Of a stretch of 64,000 nucleotides of DNA, positions 58,107 through 64,000 are shown in pieces (the stretch's first letter is position 1; every line of letters begins with the position of its first letter). The notes under the pieces were generated by a model. The model saw only the letters and a list, made by a program, of their open reading frames with translations. It made no database searches and had not been told where the DNA came from. The position numbers and the translations under genes were made by a program. Origin of the DNA: a virus; the IMG/VR virus record IMGVR_UViG_3300032235_000437, positions 16,447-80,446 of that record; one strand, given 5' to 3'.

Positions 58107-59381
58107 TTACTTATCAGCAACAATTAGAACTTCACCGCCTTGACCTCTTGAAGCATTTGGTTCTTGAGCCATGAAGTTAACGCTTACCGCAAGTACATCT
58201 TCAACAACTACCTGTGGGAATTCAAATTGAACAGCAGGCATTGAGAATTGTACGAATGGAGCAGTTGTTCCACCGATATTTAGGTTTGCGTTAGAAGTTT
58301 GTGCAGAAGAAGTACGAGAATCTTGTGCAATATTTCTTAAGAACTGGCTAGACTGGCTATCGCCAGCACGTAGATACATAGTAGCAGAGCCTGTTACAGC
58401 GCGAGTACCAGTAAAGTTACCAATTGGTGAGTTTAGTGCAGTTAATTCTTCTGGAGTTAGGTAAGTAATGTTATTGTTATAATCAAATGTTAGTGATGTT
58501 ACTGGGAATGTATAAGTATTGCCTGCAACACCAGCCGCAGAAGCATGCTGGAAGCTGATAGAGCTAAGTCTGTTCTTAATGAAAGAGTTAGTTGCTATAG
58601 CGCCTGCTACGTTCATTTGGTTGTATGGGTGATAAGAAGCAGCAGCACTAAGCGCAAAAGCGTTAGAGTTAGCTACTACTGGAGTTCCACCAGCGTTTAG
58701 TACACCACCGAATACTGATACAGCGTTATTACGAGGTACGCCTGTAAGTTCTCTCATAGTAGTACCGTTACCAGTCCATGTTACTGTAGCGATTTCTTCA
58801 ATACCAGCGTCAACTGTAGCTTGGTTTACAGCAGCGTTAGATACTTGGTAAATAACGTTATCAAGCTTGAAGTATAGGTATTGATCTTCTTGAGCTACAG
58901 CAAAGTTAGAACGGCTGCTGTGTGAACCAGTTCCTGCAGCTACGTTTGTAGTTGCAAGTCTTCCGCCGGTTGCCCATACAGACTGTTCTGCGCTACCAGT
59001 AGATGCGCGAGTATTTGATACAAGCGCCTGCCACATGAACCAGTCAGCAAGAGGTTTAACGTTACCGCTTGGGCTAGTTGCTCCGCCAGTACCGCCAGCA
59101 GTAGCTCCTGTTTCTACGCCTGTAGGACGTAGGTAAACTTGGAAGTTCCACTCAACTGGGTTAATAGCTGTGTTAAAACGCTGTTGAGAGCGATCTGGGC
59201 TTAGACCGCTTTCTAAAGACGTAATGTCTTGTGTTGCTGAGGAAGCACTTACTGCAAAACCAGCTAATACTTCAAGTTTCCAAGTATTAGAAGGTGTCAT
59301 CGCTGTTACTGCTGCACCATTTAGCAGGTCAACAGTAGAAAAGAAAACCTCAGAGTTTCTTTGTAGATTAAGAGATGTCAT
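58107..59381 (-). CDS. major tail tube protein
   Basis: 424 residues. The body is Thr/Ser/Asn/Ala-rich beta structure (FSTVDLLNGAAVTAMTPSNTWKLEVLAGFAVS, SQQRFNTAINPVEWNFQVYLRP). The end FEFPQVVVEDVLAVSVNFMAQEP matches tail-tube proteins of siphoviruses. It sits between the terminator-type gene and the assembly chaperones, the canonical place. AAGGAG precedes ATG 59381. It is longer than lambda gpV (246), probably with an extra surface domain. Confidence 0.85.
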   Translation of the reverse strand: MTSLNLQRNSEVFFSTVDLLNGAAVTAMTPSNTWKLEVLAGFAVSASSATQDITSLESGLSPDRSQQRFNTAINPVEWNFQVYLRPTGVETGATAGGTGGATSPSGNVKPLADWFMWQALVSNTRASTGSAEQSVWATGGRLATTNVAAGTGSHSSRSNFAVAQEDQYLYFKLDNVIYQVSNAAVNQATVDAGIEEIATVTWTGNGTTMRELTGVPRNNAVSVFGGVLNAGGTPVVANSNAFALSAAASYHPYNQMNVAGAIATNSFIKNRLSSISFQHASAAGVAGNTYTFPVTSLTFDYNNNITYLTPEELTALNSPIGNFTGTRAVTGSATMYLRAGDSQSSQFLRNIAQDSRTSSAQTSNANLNIGGTTAPFVQFSMPAVQFEFPQVVVEDVLAVSVNFMAQEPNASRGQGGEVLIVADK

Positions 59382-59393
59382 ATTTTATTCTCC

Positions 59394-59849
59394 TTAATAT
59401 TCTAGTCTATAGACTACTGATAATTCTAACTCTGCTATCCCATAAGGAAATGCCAAACCTTCGTCAGCCGAAATATTTTCTATAGTTATATCTAATATTC
59501 CTTTTTCAGGTTCATCCCCGATGTTATAGATGATATGTTCTATATCATCAACTAGATTGTCTGCTGCAGTTTGAGAATTATCTTCTCCATATACGTATGC
59601 TCTTATGATAACGTTTAATGTAGCTACCGTCAAATTTTCTGATTGAAAATTTCTAATTTCGGTTCCTGCTGATAGGTAAATAGATGGGAAGTCATTTACC
59701 TCATCTAAAAATTTAATTTTGCGATATACGTTATTAAAAACGTTGTGATTATATTGATACGAAGTATCGTAGGTGGAGATACCACCATTGATATTTTTTA
59801 AATTAGTAATTAAGAAATCTATAATCTCTGTACGTCTATTAAAAATCAT
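59394..59849 (-). CDS. tail terminator/completion protein (gpU-like)
   Basis: 151 residues. FDRRTEIIDFLI-like start (MIFNRRTEIIDFLITNLKNI), FPSIYLSAGTEI, TLNVIIRAYVYGED and ENISADEGLAFPYGIAELELSVVYRLEY fit the tail terminator fold, which ends tube polymerisation and joins to the head. It overlaps the neck gene by 4 nt and lies directly before the tail tube gene. Confidence 0.72.
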   Translation of the reverse strand: MIFNRRTEIIDFLITNLKNINGGISTYDTSYQYNHNVFNNVYRKIKFLDEVNDFPSIYLSAGTEIRNFQSENLTVATLNVIIRAYVYGEDNSQTAADNLVDDIEHIIYNIGDEPEKGILDITIENISADEGLAFPYGIAELELSVVYRLEY

Positions 59850-61144
59850 AATGATGTATTACCTCTTACTATATTAAATTTTTGAGCATATAGTGATTGT
59901 GCTACTTCTCTAATAGCCGTCTCTACTTGTAGGTCTGGTCTATAACCATAGTCCTTTAGTGATGCATATAACGGATTATATAAGTACTGAAGAGTTCTAG
60001 TACGATAATTTGCAAATACTCTAACGCTACCTCTAAAACGACCACTGCGCTCTTTTAGCTCTGGAGGTTCTGGTTCGCCTATTCGTAGCATAGTTTGACC
60101 TAGACGCCTTTGCGTAAGTACAGTCCATTGAACACCTGAGATAAAAGCTTGTTTAGAAGATTGTTTTTCCGTGCTAGTAAGGTTAGTAGCTTTTACTATA
60201 AATGTATCAGACGGTCTAACTTTAATACTTTTAGTAATTTCCGCTCCAAAAACTTGACTACCTTTTAATACAGGAAGCATATCTATAGTAAGTGCTCTTG
60301 TTTTTGACGCTATTTTTACTTTTACAACCTCAGAAGTCGTAGTTTCTAAAAATTTTAAATAATCCTTGTCTAAAGCATTAAATATCTGTTTTTGAAATGA
60401 ATCATTTATGGAAATTATTATAGCGTTATCTTCTATAGTGGCTTTAAAATTACCAGCATTAAACTGGCTTAACGGAAATTGTAAACCAATAAGCCTAGTA
60501 CCGCTAGTTTTAGCACCGTTTGCATCTAGAGAATAAACATTGTTAAGTATCATAGTACTAGCTTTAGAATAAAATAGTTGTCTCAAGCGCGGTTCCTTAG
60601 ACATATAATAGTTAAAAACCCTATTAGTAACTGCTTTAGTACTTCTATTTTTAGCTTGTCCGTTTCTTTGGTCTGTAAAAAAAGGATCCAAGTCTACTAT
60701 GTAACCAGTTTTATTAACTCCTAACAATTTTTGTGGTAACTCAGCACCTAGTATATCTTCTTGACCTTCTACTTTGTATATACTTTCTCTCTTAGCAGTA
60801 CCCGTACCTAAAGTAATTTGGCCAATCTTAGTACCTTTATATGCGCCTGCTAAGGCTTTAAATTCTACAGACCGAATATCAGAAGATTCAGTAACTTCTT
60901 GCTTAAATAGCTCTAAAACTGGAGAAGAAGGGCTTAGTATAAAGTCAGTTACCTGACTCTGTCCTAGCTTACCTTGCACTAAGTTCGCTTTTAATAGTCT
61001 AGATGTTTTCTGCTCTAAATATCGCTGTATTCTATCAGCAGCTACTTTATTTTTATTAGCTAGCGCATTAATATAAGATCTGCTCAGCGAGTTAAACTCA
61101 GGTATACCTGTTATGTCTATAGACACTAATCTTATATTAACCAT
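59846..61144 (-). CDS. head-tail joining/neck protein
   Basis: 432 residues. The last 70 residues (SGRFRGSVRVFANYRTRTLQYLYNPLYASLKDYGYRPDLQVETAIREV) match phage head-tail completion proteins encoded between connector and tail terminator. The large middle region is unknown. ATG-TAA 1-nt overlap with the connector gene. Probably a neck or tail-completion component by order (MCP, connector, this, terminator, tube). Confidence 0.6.
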   Translation of the reverse strand: MVNIRLVSIDITGIPEFNSLSRSYINALANKNKVAADRIQRYLEQKTSRLLKANLVQGKLGQSQVTDFILSPSSPVLELFKQEVTESSDIRSVEFKALAGAYKGTKIGQITLGTGTAKRESIYKVEGQEDILGAELPQKLLGVNKTGYIVDLDPFFTDQRNGQAKNRSTKAVTNRVFNYYMSKEPRLRQLFYSKASTMILNNVYSLDANGAKTSGTRLIGLQFPLSQFNAGNFKATIEDNAIIISINDSFQKQIFNALDKDYLKFLETTTSEVVKVKIASKTRALTIDMLPVLKGSQVFGAEITKSIKVRPSDTFIVKATNLTSTEKQSSKQAFISGVQWTVLTQRRLGQTMLRIGEPEPPELKERSGRFRGSVRVFANYRTRTLQYLYNPLYASLKDYGYRPDLQVETAIREVAQSLYAQKFNIVRGNTSL

Positions 61145-62478
61145 TAATCAATAATCCTATAAAGGTCTAGTATACGACGAATATGTGGAGGGAAGTTTCC
61201 TGCTAGCGGAAACTGATCGCCACGCTCGCCCTCAAAGCTGAATCCTTTTTTCTCTTGATCCTGCTTATAAAGTAACTTAACATAATCTATAGTAGCTACT
61301 TGTAAGTCTAGAGGTACTGATCCAGCCTCATAACCAGCGCGGTAAGTTACTTCTACAGCGCTAGGGAAAGGTTGAAAAGCCTGAGGACCAGATAGAGTTA
61401 GAGCTGGATATGATTTTCTAATAGAAGTAAAATTACCAGTAACGCCTAAGCTGCCAGTATCTTTAGTAATCTCGCCTGTATCCCTTGCAAAGTTATATTC
61501 TGCAGCCTTAGAGTGTACATCTTTAAACTGAGTAGAGTTATGTTTTTCATCAAAATGTACAAGCATAGCTGTATCAGTATCTGTGCGGAATCTAAAATTA
61601 GAAGGAGTAAAGCTATTAGTATAACGCTGAACAGTAGATACTCTAATTTCATCCATATAACCTTTAAAGGTGCTGCCTATAGTTATATTATTAGAGAAAG
61701 ATAGAGAATCAACGGTGTAAGCACTATTTGCTATCTGAGTACCGTTATAGAATAAGTATAGTCTTTCTGTCTCGTAGTTTCTAGTAACAGCTACATGTGC
61801 CCAACGTTTCTTATTAAACTGTTGAGCTTCTATGCTAGTGTTTGCTCCGGTAACGGTTGTAGTACTACCTGCGACATTTGTTGTAAAAGCTAATCCATAT
61901 TGATTAGCTAGGCTAAATCTCATGTAGTTAGAGTTGTTAGTAGAGATCTCAAATAATACATTATTTCGTAAAATTGGCTCATCTACTTTTACATACATTT
62001 CTATAGTAAAATCTGACTTATCTAACTGTAGTTGTTCTGGTACAGTTGATGAGTATATATAGCTAGTTTCATCTAGCTCAAGCGCTGATTTACCAAAACG
62101 CTTGACTTTTGTAGTATTTTTAGCATTGCCGCTAGCTGTGAAAGATACGCTCTGGCTGCTAGTATGTACGGGAGCACCTGTCACTGCGGGGTCAGCTAAT
62201 AGAATATTTTCTGTGCCATTAAATTCTGATACTTGGTATACGCTAGATAGCGGTAGTCTGCTTACAAATACAGAAGACACGCCTCCGTCAAAAATCTCAA
62301 CATAGTCATTAGCTAGTACCTCTTGACCTATGTAGTGCTCGATAACGCCGCTAGCATAAGAGATAATATTAGACAGCCTAGCGTCTTGAGTATTACTAGA
62401 AATGCTCAAATAATCTTTAACTTGAGCAAGAGTTATATATGTGTTCTTTCCTAAGTTTTCTTCAAAACTATCTGTCAT
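61144..62478 (-). CDS. gp6-type head-tail connector with inserted LamG/concanavalin-like domain
   Basis: 444 residues, more than four times a usual connector. Residues 1-95 (YITLAQVKDYLSISSNTQDARLSNIISYASGVIEHYIG) and about 340-444 (VEVTYRAGYEAGSVPLDLQVATIDYVKLLYKQDQ) form one gp6/gp15-type connector. Residues about 105-330 are a concanavalin-like (LamG) sandwich: FTIEMYVKVDEP, WAHVAVTRNYETERLYLFYNGTQIANS, IGSTFKGYMDEIRVS, AMLVHFDE. The insert should loop out as a sugar-binding decoration at the neck. Confidence 0.82.
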   Translation of the reverse strand: MTDSFEENLGKNTYITLAQVKDYLSISSNTQDARLSNIISYASGVIEHYIGQEVLANDYVEIFDGGVSSVFVSRLPLSSVYQVSEFNGTENILLADPAVTGAPVHTSSQSVSFTASGNAKNTTKVKRFGKSALELDETSYIYSSTVPEQLQLDKSDFTIEMYVKVDEPILRNNVLFEISTNNSNYMRFSLANQYGLAFTTNVAGSTTTVTGANTSIEAQQFNKKRWAHVAVTRNYETERLYLFYNGTQIANSAYTVDSLSFSNNITIGSTFKGYMDEIRVSTVQRYTNSFTPSNFRFRTDTDTAMLVHFDEKHNSTQFKDVHSKAAEYNFARDTGEITKDTGSLGVTGNFTSIRKSYPALTLSGPQAFQPFPSAVEVTYRAGYEAGSVPLDLQVATIDYVKLLYKQDQEKKGFSFEGERGDQFPLAGNFPPHIRRILDLYRIID

Positions 62479-62502
62479 AATTATCTACTTTCTATTGAAT
62501 AA

Positions 62503-62526
62503 GGGGAGGCGTGTGACCGCCTCCCC
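62503..62526 (-). terminator. partial terminator/attenuator after the capsid gene
   Basis: Minus strand: GGGGAGGC, 8-nt loop, GCCTCCCC, then TTATTC. The 8-bp GC stem is strong but the T tract is interrupted, so read-through into the connector is likely. It would set capsid mRNA above downstream genes. Confidence 0.65.
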
Positions 62527-62555
62527 CGTAGTTAGTTCTAAATTTTCAGTAGCTA

Positions 62556-63926
62556 TTAGCCTGCTGTAACTGTTACAGCGTATGCGTACTTAGAAGAATC
62601 TAGAGCAGCGCTGGAGTTTGTAGTTAGAGCCTTGAAGTCGAAACGAGTGCTCATGTACATAGCAGTTACTTGTTGGCGTGGTTCGTACTCAGATTCGATC
62701 TCAATACCACGACGCTCGGCAATTAGGAAGCCTGGCTTGTAAAGTAGTACACCTAGGTGGTTACCAGTAGAACCTACGTTATCTAGGAATTCAGAGATAG
62801 CGATAGGAATACCGTATACTGCGCCTACGGAACCAGTTAGATAAGTAGCGTTTGGACCAAACTTATCAACTGTACGGAAGTCAGCAGTTGTTACTAGGTT
62901 GTTATATCCTTCGATAGAAGTGATATATACTAGGTCGTTACCTAGCTGTAGACCATACTTACCCATAGCAGTACGTGCTGCTGCGATATCAGATGGGTCT
63001 ACTTTGTCTGTGGAAGAACCAGTTGGTACAGTTAGAGAAGCATCAGCAGTTAGATTAGTGATACCTTCAATAACAGACGCATAACCAGTACCTGCAGTGA
63101 TTGCGTTAGTTGGGGAAGCAGTGAAGCCTGTTAGAGCACCAGTTCCGCGTAGGATTGACTTATCGATAGCGCGAGCTAGACGACGAGTCGCTGCCGCACG
63201 TAGGAAGTCTAGTAGAGGAAGAACTGTATCTTCTTCTTCGTCCTTAGCTAGGTGAGTTGTTGCCATGAACTTGTGTGGAGTAAATTCTACGGCACCAATG
63301 GAGTTTTGGTTGGAAGTTGGGACGTTTGTAGTGTCGCCAATACCAGTTGCATAGCTACCGGAACGGAACATTGCAACATCGCCATCTTTGTCTTCATCAG
63401 CTACTGGAACGCGGAATGTCTTAGCGTCTACTGGTAGACGAGTAAACATTGGAGCAATTACTAGTTGCTGTTCCATTTCAGTGTAGATGTTCTGAGAGAA
63501 GTTTGATAGGAACTGATCGACTGTAGTAACAGCCTTCATACGATTACCAAACTTAGTATCAAATACATCGCGCTTGTTTAGCATTTTTGCTAGAAGGACA
63601 GCGTTAGCCATTTCCTTCTCAGAGAATTGGTGAGAAGTGCGGGAGTTCTCTGCGTATAGCATTTTGCTATTTTGTAGAGCCTTAATCTCATCCTTGTACT
63701 TAGAAATCTGAGATTTTAGCTCAGATACTTCTTCAGTTTGTACAGGAGTATACTCACCGTACTTGTCTTTTGCATCAGCTTCTTTGATTAGAGCTTCACC
63801 AGTTTTTTCAACTAGATCAGCAACTCTAGGCGCTGAGACAGTAGCTGTGGCTACGTCTTTTTTAGCCTCGACCTGCCCAGCTTTTACTGCGCTAATGTCG
63901 ATTGATTCTACGACTTGTTCAGCCAT
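62556..63926 (-). CDS. major capsid protein, HK97 fold
   Basis: 456 residues. The first 110 are a helical delta/scaffold-like domain (ELKSQISKYKDEIKALQNSKMLYAEN) usually cut off in maturation. The HK97 core follows: QQLVIAPMFTRLPVDAKTFRVPVADE, FTPHKFMATTHLAKDEEEDTVLPLLDFLRAAATRRLARAIDKSILRGTG, ARTAMGKYGLQLGNDLVYITS, VYGIPIAISEFL, and a C-terminal VTAMYMSTRFDFKAL. AAAGGAG precedes ATG 63926. Smooth codon use suggests very high expression. The frame stays open upstream to the window edge. Confidence 0.95.
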   Translation of the reverse strand: MAEQVVESIDISAVKAGQVEAKKDVATATVSAPRVADLVEKTGEALIKEADAKDKYGEYTPVQTEEVSELKSQISKYKDEIKALQNSKMLYAENSRTSHQFSEKEMANAVLLAKMLNKRDVFDTKFGNRMKAVTTVDQFLSNFSQNIYTEMEQQLVIAPMFTRLPVDAKTFRVPVADEDKDGDVAMFRSGSYATGIGDTTNVPTSNQNSIGAVEFTPHKFMATTHLAKDEEEDTVLPLLDFLRAAATRRLARAIDKSILRGTGALTGFTASPTNAITAGTGYASVIEGITNLTADASLTVPTGSSTDKVDPSDIAAARTAMGKYGLQLGNDLVYITSIEGYNNLVTTADFRTVDKFGPNATYLTGSVGAVYGIPIAISEFLDNVGSTGNHLGVLLYKPGFLIAERRGIEIESEYEPRQQVTAMYMSTRFDFKALTTNSSAALDSSKYAYAVTVTAG

Positions 63927-64000
63927 TTTGTCGTTCTCCTTTGTTGAATCTTCGTGAAGCTTTTCTGTAAGATTTGTTTCTGAAATCTTGTCTTCACTTA
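63927..64000 (-). other. open frame upstream of the capsid start
   Basis: Twenty-four sense codons in the capsid frame run to the window edge with no stop (acidic, Lys/Glu-rich, scaffold-like content). They may be the end of an upstream gene in the same frame (such as a prohead protease) or an N-terminal extension. The AAAGGAG at the end of this stretch favours internal initiation at 63926. Confidence 0.4.

Noticed and set aside
1-64000. CRISPR array, insertion sequence, integrase or attachment site
   Set aside because: No evenly spaced direct repeats, transposase or recombinase motifs were found on reading either strand.

Overview
This window is an AT-rich piece of a large, long-tailed (siphovirus-type) tailed-phage genome. 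The evidence is a lambda-like tail module (G/GT chaperones, 1822-residue tape measure, M/L/K/I/J-type tip genes) joined to an HK97-type capsid gene, plus a self-contained replication and nucleotide module. No integrase, repressor, terminase, lysis gene, tRNA or bacterial housekeeping gene is visible, so it looks like part of a lytic phage genome that continues beyond both edges. Surface-sugar genes (CMP-Kdo synthetase-like, KpsS-like, sulfotransferase) point to a Gram-negative host. The gene mix (B12-dependent RNR, ThyX, PhoH, 2OG oxygenases, many glycosyltransferases) resembles aquatic phages; that habitat is inference.

Layout. (1) 1-5961, + strand: a tight glycan-modification cluster (NeuD-like acyltransferase fragment, sugar epimerase, four glycosyltransferases, methyltransferase). 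(2) 5962-28842, + strand: DNA metabolism. PC4-like protein, small HTH protein, dNMP kinase, NAD+ ligase, a well-expressed four-repeat HTH protein, DnaB-type helicase, primase, family A polymerase, UvsW-like helicase, gp32-like SSB, SbcD/SbcC (gp47/gp46), class II RNR, DUF1289-dUTPase, glutaredoxin, PhoH, nuclease/resolvase, 5'-3' exonuclease, ThyX. (3) 28843-28870: a bidirectional terminator where the two arms converge. (4) 28856-30746, - strand: small virion-type genes behind their own promoter. (5) 30815-36127, - strand: eight genes that all overlap and encode sugar or small-molecule chemistry (methyltransferase, KdsB, radical SAM, PLP aminotransferase, sulfotransferase, two 2OG-oxygenase-like proteins, capsule glycosyltransferase). 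(6) 36105-64000, - strand, transcribed right to left: capsid, connectors, tail tube, frameshifting chaperones, tape measure, tip complex, fibres and small fibre modules.

The features most worth a second look are: a candidate antisense small RNA with its own promoter and terminator in the 19.9-20.05 kb gap; a textbook -1 frameshift site (A AAA AAC plus 9-bp hairpin) joining the tail chaperones; foreign beta-sandwich-like domains inserted into two structural proteins (the gpL-like tip protein, splitting its Cys4 motif, and the head-tail connector); the overlapping CMP-sugar/radical-SAM/sulfotransferase cassette; a shared promoter class TTGCNN-N17-TATNNT; and a strong excess of CTAG, a tetranucleotide usually avoided in bacteria.
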